Below, piece by piece: positions 1 through 8,012 of a stretch of DNA of 64,000 nucleotides; position 1 is the first letter of the stretch, and every line of letters begins with the position of its first letter. The notes under the pieces are model-generated. The model searched no databases, was not told the DNA's origin, and saw only the letters and a list, made by a program, of their open reading frames with translations. The stretch is taken from NCBI RefSeq assembly GCF_001667505.1, contig NZ_LZHZ01000056.1, positions 1-64,000 of the forward strand, given 5' to 3'. Made by a program: the position numbers and the translations under genes. The DNA comes from Mycobacterium sp. ACS1612. GTDB lineage: Bacteria; Actinomycetota; Actinomycetes; Mycobacteriales; Mycobacteriaceae.

Positions 1-1
1 A

Positions 2-70
2 CCCGCCGAAGTCCTCGACGAACTACTCTCAGAACCACCCAAACCACCCACTGTTGCAATCACCGCGTGA
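2..70 (+). CDS. C-terminal end of an unidentified protein (partial)
   Basis: The window opens inside a reading frame that runs from base 2 to a TGA at 68-70. It gives 22 residues that are proline-rich near the end (SEPPKPP) and finish TVAITA. The tail is too short to place in a family. It is followed by a dispersed repeat and then by the convergent GntR gene. Only the open frame and gene-like composition support it. Confidence 0.35.
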   Translation, partial: PAEVLDELLSEPPKPPTVAITA

Positions 71-92
71 AACCGCCGGCACAAAAGGGCAG

Positions 93-105
93 TTTTGCGT
101 CTGCT
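93..105 (-). repeat. Dispersed AGCAGACGCAAAA repeat, copy 1
   Basis: The reverse strand reads AGCAGACGCAAAA. The same 12-13 base word recurs at 4023-4034 and 6092-6104, each time in intergenic DNA beside the acyl-CoA degradation genes. This copy lies in the convergent gap between the partial gene and the GntR gene. Its function is unknown. Confidence 0.6.
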
Positions 106-112
106 CACCGGG

Positions 113-781
113 TTAATTGACCACGCCGCGGTGCGTGAGGTGCTCGATCAACGGTGCCGCACCGGCGGCGAGATGTTCGGACATCGCGGTACGCGCGAGG
201 GTCTCGTCGTGTGCCTCCAGCGCGGCCAACAACTTCCGGTGATGTTCGGTCGACTGTTCCGGCCAGCCGGCGATGGTCGGGAACACCGACTCGGGCGCGT
301 AGCGGGTGATCTGTGACATCAACTGGGCGAGCTTGGGCGAATCGGCCGCCACGTTGATCGCCTTGTGGAACTCGTGGTTGAGCCGAACGGCGCGCTCGTC
401 GTCGTCGGCGATGTAGGCGTCTTCCAGTTCGGTCTGGATCTTCTCCAGTTCTCTGATCTGCGCCTCGGTGATGTTCGCGGCGGCCCGCGCGGCGAGTTCA
501 CCGCCGATGTGGGCCTGCACCTTCGCAACGTCAGCGAGATCCCGAGCGGTCACCGGGACCACCACGAAGCCGCGCCGGGGCTGCTGGGCGAGCAGGCCTT
601 CCGCGCTCAGTACGAAGAGCGCCTCGCGCACCGGCGTGACGCTGACACCAAGTTCTGCGGCCAACTGATCCAGCCGGATGTATTGCCCCGCAGCATATGT
701 GCCGTCGAAGATGCGCCTGCGGACATAGCGCGCGACGTCCTCGGCCAGCTGCGGCCGGAACGCGAACTCGGGTGCGGACAT
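113..781 (-). CDS. GntR-family transcriptional regulator, FCD (FadR-type) subfamily
   Basis: 222 residues, the usual length for this subfamily. Residues about 12-80 form the winged helix: the recognition region reads LDQLAAELGVSVTPVREAL, and the wing has GLLAQQPRRGF. Residues about 85-210 form an all-helical FCD ligand domain with histidine-bearing segments (NHEFHKAI, HRKLLAAL) of the kind that bind metal. It is the last gene of a leftward operon and starts 2 bases after the FadE stop. Regulators placed this way usually repress the neighbouring catabolic operon. The palindrome at 3983-4001 in the divergent promoter is the likely operator. The effector is probably an acyl-CoA or acid intermediate (inference). 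Confidence 0.9.
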   Translation of the reverse strand: MSAPEFAFRPQLAEDVARYVRRRIFDGTYAAGQYIRLDQLAAELGVSVTPVREALFVLSAEGLLAQQPRRGFVVVPVTARDLADVAKVQAHIGGELAARAAANITEAQIRELEKIQTELEDAYIADDDERAVRLNHEFHKAINVAADSPKLAQLMSQITRYAPESVFPTIAGWPEQSTEHHRKLLAALEAHDETLARTAMSEHLAAGAAPLIEHLTHRGVVN

Positions 782-783
782 GG

Positions 784-1977
784 TCAGATCCGGTAGTCGG
801 CGAGCAGTCGCTTGCTGATGATGTTCTTCTGGATCTCGCTGGTGCCCTCGCCGATCAACAGGAACGGCGCGTCGCGCATCAACCGCTCGATCTCATACTC
901 TTTCGAGTAGCCGTAGCCGCCGTGGATGCGGAAGCTCTGCTGAGTGACCTCGGCGCAGAACTCGCTCGCCAGGTATTTCGCCATTCCCGCCGCGACGTCG
1001 TTGCGCTCCCCGGAGTCCTTGAGCCGGGCCGCGTTGACCATCATCAGGTGCGCGGCCTCGATTTTCGTTGCCATCTCCGCCAATTGGAACGCGATGGCCT
1101 GGTGGTCGGCGATCGGCTTGCCGAACGTCTGGCGTTGCTGCGCATAGCGCACCGCGAGTTCGAAGGCGCGGATGCCGACGCCACACGCCCTGGCCGAAAC
1201 GTTGACGCGGCCCACCTCGATGCCGTCCATCATCTGGAAGAAGCCCTGGCCGGGTGCTTCACCGAGGATGTCGTCGGCGCTCGCCACGTAGCCGTCGAAG
1301 ATCAACTCGGTCGTGTCGATGCCCTTGTAGCCAAGCTTGTCGATCCTGCCCGGAATCGTCAACCCTGGTGCGACTTCGCCGAAGCCGGTGGGCTTTTCGA
1401 TCAGGAATGCGGTCAGATTGCGGTGCGGTTTGTCGGCGCCTTCGTCGGTGCGCACCAGCACGGCGACCAAGGTCGAGCTGCCGCCGTTGGTCAACCACAT
1501 CTTCTGGCCGTCGATGGTGTAGGTGCCGTCGGCGTTGCGGGTGGCCCTGGTGCGGATCGCCGCGACGTCGGAGCCGAGTTCCGGTTCGGACATCGAGAAT
1601 GCACCGCGGGTCTCGCCGGTGGCCATCCGGGGTAGGTAATGCTGTTTCTGACGATCGGTGCCGTGCTGACGGATCATGTACGCCACGATGAAGTGTGTGT
1701 TGATCACACCCGAGATGCTCATCCAGCCGCGGGCGAGCTCTTCGACACACAGCGCGTAGGTGAGCAGCGACTCCCCCAGCCCGCCGTACTCCTCGGGGAT
1801 CATCAACCCGAACAGCCCCATCTCCTTCATCGCGTCGACGATGGCCTGCGGGTAGGTGTCGGTGTGCTCGAGTTCCTGTGCGGTCGGGATGATCTCTTTG
1901 TCGACGAATTGCCGGACCGTCGCGACGATCTCGGTCTGGAACTCCGTGAGCCCCAGCGTCTGCGCCAATCGCGTCAT
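784..1977 (-). CDS. Acyl-CoA dehydrogenase (FadE type)
   Basis: 397 residues from the ATG at 1977, which overlaps the thiolase stop as ATGA. An upstream extension of the frame lies inside the thiolase gene and is not credible. The family signatures are present: the FAD/substrate loop AFSMSEPELGSD, WLTNG, the R-rich ARACGVGIRAFELAVRYAQQRQTFG helix and C-terminal GEGTSEIQ, whose first Glu matches the catalytic base of the MCAD/SCAD class. It oxidises an acyl-CoA to the enoyl-CoA using FAD and passes electrons to ETF. Its operon partners (SDR and thiolase) supply later beta-oxidation steps. The substrate cannot be told from sequence. Confidence 0.92.
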   Translation of the reverse strand: MTRLAQTLGLTEFQTEIVATVRQFVDKEIIPTAQELEHTDTYPQAIVDAMKEMGLFGLMIPEEYGGLGESLLTYALCVEELARGWMSISGVINTHFIVAYMIRQHGTDRQKQHYLPRMATGETRGAFSMSEPELGSDVAAIRTRATRNADGTYTIDGQKMWLTNGGSSTLVAVLVRTDEGADKPHRNLTAFLIEKPTGFGEVAPGLTIPGRIDKLGYKGIDTTELIFDGYVASADDILGEAPGQGFFQMMDGIEVGRVNVSARACGVGIRAFELAVRYAQQRQTFGKPIADHQAIAFQLAEMATKIEAAHLMMVNAARLKDSGERNDVAAGMAKYLASEFCAEVTQQSFRIHGGYGYSKEYEIERLMRDAPFLLIGEGTSEIQKNIISKRLLADYRI

Positions 1978-3188
1978 GGGCCGACCCTCTCGAACACGGC
2001 CGCCAGGCCCTGCCCGCCGCCGATGCACATGGTTTCCAGGCCGTAGCGGGCGCCGCGCCGGTTGAGCTCTCTCGCCAACGTCGCGAGCATCCGGCCCCCC
2101 GTCGCACCGACCGGGTGCCCCAACGAGATTCCCGAACCATGCACATTCGTCCGGTCGAGATCGGCCGGGCCGAACTGCCACTCCCGCATCACCGCCAGCG
2201 CCTGCGCGGCGAACGCCTCGTTGAGTTCGATCAGGTCGATGTCCGACAGTTTCAGCCCGGCCTTGCGCAGCGCCGCTTCGGTGGCGGGCACCGGGCCGAT
2301 GCCCATGATGTTCGGCGCGACACCCGCGGAGCCCCACGACACCAACCGAACCAACGGCGTCAAGCCGAGTTCGTCGGCCTTCTGGGGCGTCGTCACGATG
2401 CACATCGACGCGGCGTCGTTCTGCCCGCTCGAGTTGCCCGCCGTTACGGTCGCCTCGGGATCCTGAGCCAGCAGAACAGGTTTGAGCTTGCTCAGCGACT
2501 CGACGGAGGTGTCGGCACGCGGATGCTCGTCGGTGTCAATCAGCTCCTCACCCTGGCGCGTATGCACCGCAACCGGGATGATCTCCTCGGCGAGGATGCC
2601 GTCCTTTTGCGCGGCGACCGCGCGTTGATGGGACGTCACCGCCAGCTCGTCCTGTTCGGCGCGCGTGATGCCGTACTGCCTGCGCAGGTTCTCCGCCGTC
2701 TCGAGCATGCCGCCCGGCACCGGGTAGTGCTTGCCGCCTGCGGTGGTGCGCCCACGCGCGAGACTGTCGTGCACCTTGACGCCCCCGCGGGCGCCACCCC
2801 ACCGCATGTCGGTCGAGTAGAACGTCACGTTGCTCATGTTTTCGGCGCCGCCGGCAACGACGACGTCGTTGTCGCCGTTGGCGACTTGCAGCGCGGCCTG
2901 GATGACGGCCTGTAATCCCGAGCCACAGCGACGGTCGACCTGCATGCCCGGCACGGTCACCGGCAGCCCGGCGTCCAGCGCCACGACGCGTCCGATGGCG
3001 GGCGCTTCACTGCTGGGATAGCAGTGACCGAGGACGACGTCGTCGACCGCTGCGGGATCGATCCCGGTGCGCTCCAGCATTCCCTTCAGTGCGGCCACGC
3101 CGAGGTCGACGGCGGTCAGCGATTTGAACATGCCGCCGTAGCGGCCGATCGGCGTCCGAACAGGTTCGCAGACAACAACTTCACGCAT
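1974..3188 (-). CDS. Acetyl-CoA acetyltransferase (thiolase, FadA type)
   Basis: 404 residues. The start ATG at 3188 shares one base with the SDR stop (TGATG). Thiolase active-site residues are all visible: Cys88 in DRRCGSG, the histidine of NVHGSGISLGHP and the second cysteine in ETMCIGGGQG, with NEAFAAQ between. It cleaves a 3-ketoacyl-CoA, or condenses acetyl-CoA, at the end of a beta-oxidation cycle. It is the middle gene of a tightly overlapping operon SDR-thiolase-FadE-GntR, so it probably works on the product of the SDR encoded just upstream. Confidence 0.95.
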   Translation of the reverse strand: MREVVVCEPVRTPIGRYGGMFKSLTAVDLGVAALKGMLERTGIDPAAVDDVVLGHCYPSSEAPAIGRVVALDAGLPVTVPGMQVDRRCGSGLQAVIQAALQVANGDNDVVVAGGAENMSNVTFYSTDMRWGGARGGVKVHDSLARGRTTAGGKHYPVPGGMLETAENLRRQYGITRAEQDELAVTSHQRAVAAQKDGILAEEIIPVAVHTRQGEELIDTDEHPRADTSVESLSKLKPVLLAQDPEATVTAGNSSGQNDAASMCIVTTPQKADELGLTPLVRLVSWGSAGVAPNIMGIGPVPATEAALRKAGLKLSDIDLIELNEAFAAQALAVMREWQFGPADLDRTNVHGSGISLGHPVGATGGRMLATLARELNRRGARYGLETMCIGGGQGLAAVFERVGP

Positions 3189-3928
3189 CAGATGTGCCTT
3201 CCGCCGGTGACCTCGAGGACGGTGCCGGTCATGTACGACGACAGATCGCTGGCCAAGAACAACGCGACCTTGGCCACCTCGGCGGGCTCGCCCGCTCGGC
3301 CCATCGGCACCTCGGCCAACTTCTGGTCCCAAATGCGTTGCGGCATCGCTTCGGTCATCGCCGACCGGATCAGGCCCGGCTGAATCGCGTTGACCCGGAC
3401 GCCGAGATGGGCGAGTTCCTTGGCGGCGGCCTTCGTCATGCCGACGATGCCCGCCTTGGCCGCCGAGTAGTTGGTCTGCCCGACCAGGCCGACCTTGCCC
3501 GAGATCGACGACATGTTGACGATCGCGCCGCGCTTGCTCTCGCGCATTATCGCCGCGGCCGCCTTGGTGCCGTTCCAGGTGCCCTTCAGATGTACGGCGA
3601 TCACCTGATCGAACTGGTCTTCGGTCATCTTGCGCAGCGTCGCGTCGCGGGTGATGCCCGCGTTGTTGACCATGATGTCCAGGCCGCCGAACCTGTCGAC
3701 GGCGGCGGCCACCAGCGCATCGACCTCGTCGGCCTTGGTCACGTCGCAGCGCACGGCAAGCGCCACCTGATCGCCGCCCAACTGCTTGGCCGCGGCTTCG
3801 GTGGCGCCGAGGTCCAGATCGCCCAGCACCACCCGCGCTCCCTCGGCGATGAACTGCTCCGCGATGGCATATCCGAGACCCTGCGCACCGCCCGTGACGA
3901 CCGCGGTCTGACCGGCCAGTAACGACAC
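3188..3928 (-). CDS. Short-chain dehydrogenase/reductase, FabG-like
   Basis: 246 residues. The NAD(P) site TGGAQGLG is near residue 12, with NNAG near 85, a catalytic Ser in MSSISGK and the YSAAK catalytic Tyr/Lys. The C-terminus is VTGGRHI. FabG-like enzymes interconvert 3-hydroxyacyl and 3-ketoacyl thioesters. With a thiolase next in the operon, the 3-hydroxyacyl-CoA dehydrogenase direction is likely. It is the first gene of the leftward operon, and its promoter lies in the 176-base gap shared with the rightward FadE gene. Confidence 0.92.
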   Translation of the reverse strand: MSLLAGQTAVVTGGAQGLGYAIAEQFIAEGARVVLGDLDLGATEAAAKQLGGDQVALAVRCDVTKADEVDALVAAAVDRFGGLDIMVNNAGITRDATLRKMTEDQFDQVIAVHLKGTWNGTKAAAAIMRESKRGAIVNMSSISGKVGLVGQTNYSAAKAGIVGMTKAAAKELAHLGVRVNAIQPGLIRSAMTEAMPQRIWDQKLAEVPMGRAGEPAEVAKVALFLASDLSSYMTGTVLEVTGGRHI

Positions 3929-3982
3929 CTGATCACCCCTTTTTGCTGGTCAAGGCCCGAGTTAAGGCCCCGTCAATCGCAC

Positions 3983-4001
3983 ATCATATTTCATATATGA
4001 T
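3983..4001. promoter_or_regulatory. Palindromic operator candidate for the GntR regulator
   Basis: ATCATAT and ATATGAT form perfect 7-base arms around TTCAT. A second overlapping perfect palindrome, TCATATATGA, occupies 3991-4000. It lies between the divergent SDR (start 3928) and FadE (start 4105) genes in an AT-rich island. GntR/FCD proteins bind short AT-rich palindromes, so the local regulator at 113-781 is the expected ligand (inference). Confidence 0.6.
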
Positions 4002-4022
4002 CTCGGAAACCGTGGGCCAGCC

Positions 4023-4034
4023 AGCAGACGCAAA
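4023..4034 (+). repeat. Dispersed AGCAGACGCAAA repeat, copy 2
   Basis: Same word as at 93-105 and 6092-6104. It is followed within 15-25 bases by GGCGTGTCGGG, a relative of the reverse complement of sequence following copy 3 (CCCGACACGC). It lies just upstream of the FadE gene at 4105. Confidence 0.55.
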
Positions 4035-4104
4035 TGGTTCCTTTTCCCGGCGTGTCGGGGCTTCCTACATCTGCTCGCGCCCAAAGAGCTGAAAGAGGAG
4101 CGCA

Positions 4105-5271
4105 ATGACCGCGGACGTCAGCGACGACGATTTCCGGGAAATCCTGGCGCAGACCCGCCAATTCGTCCGCACCGCAGTGGTTCCCAGGGAGCAGGAGATC
4201 CTGACCGAGGACCGCGTTCCCGACGACCTGCGCGAGCACGCCAAGAAGATGGGACTGTTCGGATACGCCATCCCGCAAGAGTGGGGGGGCGTCGGACTCA
4301 ACCTCGCCCAGGATGTCGAGTTGGCGATGGAACTCGGTTACACATCGCTGGCGCTGCGGTCGATGTTCGGCACCAACAACGGCATCGCCGGCCAAGTTCT
4401 CGTCGGCTTCGGCACCGACGAGCAGAAGGCGCGCTGGCTCGAGCCGATGGCCGCGGGACTCATCGCCTCCTTTGCGTTGACCGAACCGGGCGCGGGCTCG
4501 AATCCGTCCGGTCTGCGCACGAAAGCCGTACGCGTAGACGGTGACTGGGTCATCAACGGGCAGAAGCGTTTCATCACCAACGCGCCGATGGCCCACCTGT
4601 TCATCGTCTTCGCCCGCACCAGGCCCGCCGACGACGACGGCTCCGGCATCGCGGTGTTCCTGGTGCCCGCCGAAGCGGCGGGTGTCGTCGTCGGCGCGAA
4701 GGACGCGAAGATGGGCCAGGAGGGCGCGTGGACCGCCGACGTCAGTTTCGACGACGTCCGTGTGCCCGACGCGGCGTTGATCGGCGGCAGCGAAGACATC
4801 GGCTACCGGGCCGCGATGACGTCCCTGGCGCGCGGCAGGGTGCACATTGCGGCACTGGCCGTCGGCATCGCGCAGCGCGCCCTCGACGAATCCGTCGCCT
4901 ACGCCGCCACGGCGACTCAGGGCGGCACGCCGATCGGCAATTTCCAACTGGTGCAGGCAATGATCGCCGATATGCAGACCGGCGTGATGGCGGGTCGGGC
5001 GCTTGTTCGCGACACCGCCCGACGCTGGGTCAGCGGCGAGGATCGCAGAATCGCACCGTCGGCGGCCAAGCTGTATTGCACCGAAATGGCGGGCAAGGTC
5101 GCCGATCTCGCCGTTCAGGTGCACGGCGGCAGCGGCTACATGCGGGAGGTTCCCGTCGAGCGGATCTACCGCGACGTGCGCCTGCTACGGCTGTATGAGG
5201 GCACCAGCGAGATCCAACGACTGATCATCGGCTCGAATCTGATCAAGGCGGCACAGAAGGAGACCAAGTGA
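4105..5271 (+). CDS. Acyl-CoA dehydrogenase (FadE type)
   Basis: 388 residues, with ATG at 4105 preceded by AGAGGAG. Signatures are SFALTEPGAGSN, FITNA, the ARGRVHIAALAVGIAQRALDE helix and C-terminal YEGTSEIQ with the catalytic Glu of the MCAD class. It is divergent from the SDR-thiolase-FadE-GntR operon and overlaps the following SDR by GTGA. The two arms therefore probably form one GntR-controlled acyl-CoA pathway with two dehydrogenases acting on different intermediates. Confidence 0.92.
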   Translation: MTADVSDDDFREILAQTRQFVRTAVVPREQEILTEDRVPDDLREHAKKMGLFGYAIPQEWGGVGLNLAQDVELAMELGYTSLALRSMFGTNNGIAGQVLVGFGTDEQKARWLEPMAAGLIASFALTEPGAGSNPSGLRTKAVRVDGDWVINGQKRFITNAPMAHLFIVFARTRPADDDGSGIAVFLVPAEAAGVVVGAKDAKMGQEGAWTADVSFDDVRVPDAALIGGSEDIGYRAAMTSLARGRVHIAALAVGIAQRALDESVAYAATATQGGTPIGNFQLVQAMIADMQTGVMAGRALVRDTARRWVSGEDRRIAPSAAKLYCTEMAGKVADLAVQVHGGSGYMREVPVERIYRDVRLLRLYEGTSEIQRLIIGSNLIKAAQKETK

Positions 5272-6089
5272 GCGGACGGCTTGCGGACAAGGTCGCATTC
5301 ATCACAGGCGCGGCGCGCGGTCAGGGCCGCGCACACGCCGTGCGGATGGCAGGTGAGGGTGCCGACATCATCGCCGTCGACATCGCAGGCGAGCTCCCCC
5401 CTTGCGTCCCTTACGATCCCGCGACGCCGGACGACCTCGCAGAGACCGTCAGCCTCGTCGAGGCGACCGGCCGCAAGATCCTCGCTTCCGTGGTCGACGT
5501 CCGCGACGCCGACGGACTCCGCAGCGCAGTCGACGACGGAGTCGCCGCGTTGGGCCGACTCGACATCATCGTGGCCAACGCCGGTGTATCGGCGCCGCAG
5601 ACGTGGGATGCGATCACCGCCGACGACTTCCGCGACGTGATGGACATCAACGTGACCGGTACCTGGAACACCGTCATGGCAGGCGCGCAGAAGATCATCG
5701 ACGGCGGCCGCGGCGGCTCGATCATCCTGATCAGCTCCGCCGCGGGCATCAAGATGCAGCCGTTCATGGTGCACTACACCGCGAGCAAGCATGCGGTCAC
5801 CGGGATGGCGCGCGCGTTCGCAGCCGAATTGGGCAGATACTCCATCCGCGTCAACAGCGTGCATCCCGGTGCGGTCAACACCCTGATGGGCAGCGGCGAC
5901 ATGATCGGCTCGCTCGGCCGCGCCATCGAGACCTACCCGCAGCTGGCGCAGATGATCACACCGTTCCTGCCGACGTGGGCCGCAGAGCCGGAGGACATCG
6001 CCGACGCGGTGTGCTGGCTGGCCAGCGACGAGTCGAAAAACGTTACCGCGGCGGCAATCTCGATTGATCAGGGCATGACGCAGTACTGA
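5268..6089 (+). CDS. Mycofactocin-type short-chain dehydrogenase
   Basis: 273 residues from a GTG that overlaps the FadE stop. The N-terminal signature TGAARGQGRAHAVRMAGEGAD and the inserted segment near residues 35-50 (CVPYDPATPDDL) are hallmarks of SDRs with tightly bound NAD that are recycled through the redox peptide mycofactocin. The catalytic Tyr/Lys are in YTASK. It probably oxidises an alcohol or 3-hydroxy intermediate in the pathway encoded by its neighbours. The same signature recurs at 62499-63302. Confidence 0.9.
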   Translation: MSGRLADKVAFITGAARGQGRAHAVRMAGEGADIIAVDIAGELPPCVPYDPATPDDLAETVSLVEATGRKILASVVDVRDADGLRSAVDDGVAALGRLDIIVANAGVSAPQTWDAITADDFRDVMDINVTGTWNTVMAGAQKIIDGGRGGSIILISSAAGIKMQPFMVHYTASKHAVTGMARAFAAELGRYSIRVNSVHPGAVNTLMGSGDMIGSLGRAIETYPQLAQMITPFLPTWAAEPEDIADAVCWLASDESKNVTAAAISIDQGMTQY

Positions 6090-6091
6090 AT

Positions 6092-6104
6092 AGCAGACGC
6101 AAAA
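6092..6104 (+). repeat. Dispersed AGCAGACGCAAAA repeat, copy 3
   Basis: It lies in the 41-base convergent gap between the SDR and MaoC genes and is identical to copy 1 over 13 bases. It begins 3 bases after the SDR stop, where it could also affect transcript ends. No hairpin partner is visible next to it. Confidence 0.55.
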
Positions 6105-6130
6105 TGTCCCGACACGCGCCGGAAGAAGTC

Positions 6131-6583
6131 TCAGCCGATGAACCGCACGATCGACTCGGCGACGGCCGCGGGCTTGGCAGAGCCCTCGATTTCCACGGTC
6201 GTCGTCAGCGTCGCCTGCACGGCCCCTTCCAGCTGGTCGACCTTGGTGATCTCGGCGCGGGCCCTGATCTTGGCGCCTACCTTCACCGGCGTGATGAAGC
6301 GCACCTTGTTGTAGCCGTAGTTGATCGCCATCGCGATGTTGGTGACGGTGTACATCTGCGACGTGAAATGCGGTAGCAGCGACAGCGTCAGCAGGCCGTG
6401 TGCGATCGTCCCGCCGAAGGGGCCGTTGGCCGCGCGCTCCGGATCGACATGGATCCACTGATGATCGTCGGTGGCGTCGGCGAACAGATTGACCCGCTCC
6501 TGGGTCACCTCGAGCCAATCCGTGGGACCGAGCTGGCTACCCTGGGCAGCGGCGAACTCTTCCAGCCCACTGAACTTCTTCAC
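6131..6583 (-). CDS. MaoC-like enoyl-CoA hydratase
   Basis: 150 residues, single hotdog domain. The hydratase-2 motif is clear: FADATDDHQWIHVDPERA with catalytic Asp and His, then GPFGGTIAHGLLTLSLLP. Two GTG codons stand in tandem at 6586 and 6583. The second (VKKFSGLEEF) lines up with the usual start of this family and sits better behind AAGGAGA. It hydrates a trans-2-enoyl-CoA to the (R)-3-hydroxyacyl-CoA. It is convergent with the SDR at 5268 and 19 bases from PurU, which precedes it on the same strand. Confidence 0.9.
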   Translation of the reverse strand: MKKFSGLEEFAAAQGSQLGPTDWLEVTQERVNLFADATDDHQWIHVDPERAANGPFGGTIAHGLLTLSLLPHFTSQMYTVTNIAMAINYGYNKVRFITPVKVGAKIRARAEITKVDQLEGAVQATLTTTVEIEGSAKPAAVAESIVRFIG

Positions 6584-6602
6584 CACTTCTCTCCTTAACC
6601 GC

Positions 6603-7499
6603 CTAGAAGACGACCGTCTGGTTGCCGTATCGGATGATGCGATCCTCACAGTGCCATAGCACCGCTCGCGACAGAACAAGGCGTTCGACATCCGCGCCCA
6701 GCCGCGCGAGATCGTCGACGCCGTGACGGTGGTCCACCCGCACCACGTCCTGCTCGATGATCGGCCCTTCGTCGAGGTCCTCGGTCACGTAATGCGCTGT
6801 CGCGCCGACAAGTTTGACCCCACGCTCCTTCGCCCGCCGATACGGCGCGGCGCCGATGAAAGCAGGCAGAAATGAGTGATGAATGTTGATCAACGGACAT
6901 CCGACGTCGGCAAGGAATTGCGGACTCAAAATCTGCATGTACCTGGCCAATACCACCAGATCGACGTTTCCGCGCAACAAGTCGAGTTGGCGCTGCTCCG
7001 CCTCCGCCCGATTTTCCTTGCTGACAGGCACATGCAGAAATGGCACGGAGAATGGGCGCACTTGATCGGCGAGATCGGGGTGGTTGGAAATCACCATCAC
7101 AACCGACATGTCGAGTTCTCCGCGCCGATTACGCCACAACAGGTCGAGCAGGCAGTGGTCCTCCTTGGACGCCATGATTGCGACCCGTTTCGGCTTGGCC
7201 GCTTCGGTCAATCGGAAATCCATATCGAACCGCCCAGCCACCTGTTCGCGAAAATCGCGCTCCAACCCGTCGCGTGCTGCCGTCAGCCCGGGCAGGTGGA
7301 ATATCGTCCGCTGCATGAACGTCCCGCCGGACTGCTCGGTGGAATGCTGATCCAGCGACACGATGTTGGCGCCTGCTCCCGTCAGGAATGCACTCACCGC
7401 CGCGACCAGGCCTGGCCGGTCGGCACACCGCAATAAAAGCCTGCCCACATCCTTCACTGGCAAACCCTCGGGACCTGCGGTCGGGTACTCCTCCTCCAC
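6603..7499 (-). CDS. purU: Formyltetrahydrofolate deformylase PurU
   Basis: 298 residues. It has an N-terminal ACT regulatory domain (about residues 17-90, LLLRCADRPGLVAAVSAFL) followed by a formyltransferase-fold catalytic domain. The conserved Asn/His of PLINIHHSFLPAF and the Asp of DLDEGPIIEQD match the hydrolase active site. It releases formate from 10-formyl-THF to supply formate for purine synthesis and balance one-carbon pools. The GTG at 7499 reads into EEEYP. A second GTG at 7454 after GAGGG is an alternative start, but mycobacterial PurU proteins normally carry such an N-terminal extension. Confidence 0.95.
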   Translation of the reverse strand: MEEEYPTAGPEGLPVKDVGRLLLRCADRPGLVAAVSAFLTGAGANIVSLDQHSTEQSGGTFMQRTIFHLPGLTAARDGLERDFREQVAGRFDMDFRLTEAAKPKRVAIMASKEDHCLLDLLWRNRRGELDMSVVMVISNHPDLADQVRPFSVPFLHVPVSKENRAEAEQRQLDLLRGNVDLVVLARYMQILSPQFLADVGCPLINIHHSFLPAFIGAAPYRRAKERGVKLVGATAHYVTEDLDEGPIIEQDVVRVDHRHGVDDLARLGADVERLVLSRAVLWHCEDRIIRYGNQTVVF

Positions 7500-8008
7500 G
7501 TGTGACAGGGTGTCACCCCAATACCGGTCCGGACGCAGAATCAGTACATATCGCCGCGATACCCGCCAGCAAGGATCCGCCGCGCCGGTATCGAAGGCGT
7601 CCGCAGGCGCGTCGGACGCGGGGCGCGGGTACCCCGCCGAAGGAATAGTTCGCGGCGCCGCCTGACCGGCAGCGCACAGCTCTTGTCGGGCTATTTCACT
7701 GGCTCAAAGATCATATAGCGAAAGAATCTCAAAATGTCTTACCCTCCCGCCGAACCAAATAATGGCACTGACTGTCAACTTCGCCATCCACCCCTCAGTA
7801 AGGTGATTACCAGTACCAATTCCGCATCCGATGATTGCCAGCAGAGCACTACCTCGACGCAGACGCGCAAGCAATTGACGTCCGCGCAGCTACGCGCAGG
7901 AAAAGTTTTTATTGCTAGCTGGAATCCGAGTTACTCGTGGCGTGATACTGATCTGCGTCAGCCAGCCACAACACCTTTGTTGACGTGCTGCCCTAGGAAG
8001 GGACAAGA
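7500..8008. other. AT-richer intergenic region between purU and the acyltransferase-like gene
   Basis: About 500 bases separating divergent genes, with GC well below its surroundings in 7680-8000. It must hold both promoters. AGGAAGGGA at about 7993-8001 is the ribosome site of the gene at 8009. No clear palindrome or terminator was found. A small open frame inside it is listed separately. Confidence 0.5.
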
Positions 8009-8012
8009 ATGA
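7734..8012 (+). CDS. Doubtful small Ser/Thr/Cys-rich ORF, overlapping the next start
   Basis: A 92-codon frame whose TGA overlaps the next gene's start as ATGA, an arrangement typical of coupled operon genes. The product is rich in Ser, Thr, Gln and Cys (TSTNSASDDCQQSTTSTQT, and LLTCCPRKGQE at the end). Against it, the codon third positions lack the strong G/C bias of this genome and the ribosome site (GAAAG) is weak. It may be chance. It matters because a modification-enzyme-like operon follows. Confidence 0.2.
   Translation: MSYPPAEPNNGTDCQLRHPPLSKVITSTNSASDDCQQSTTSTQTRKQLTSAQLRAGKVFIASWNPSYSWRDTDLRQPATTPLLTCCPRKGQE

Noticed and set aside
784..2403. 539-residue acyl-CoA dehydrogenase with a long N-terminal extension
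   Set aside because: The extension lies wholly inside the thiolase gene and has no conserved sequence; the ATG at 1977 with the ATGA overlap is the natural start.
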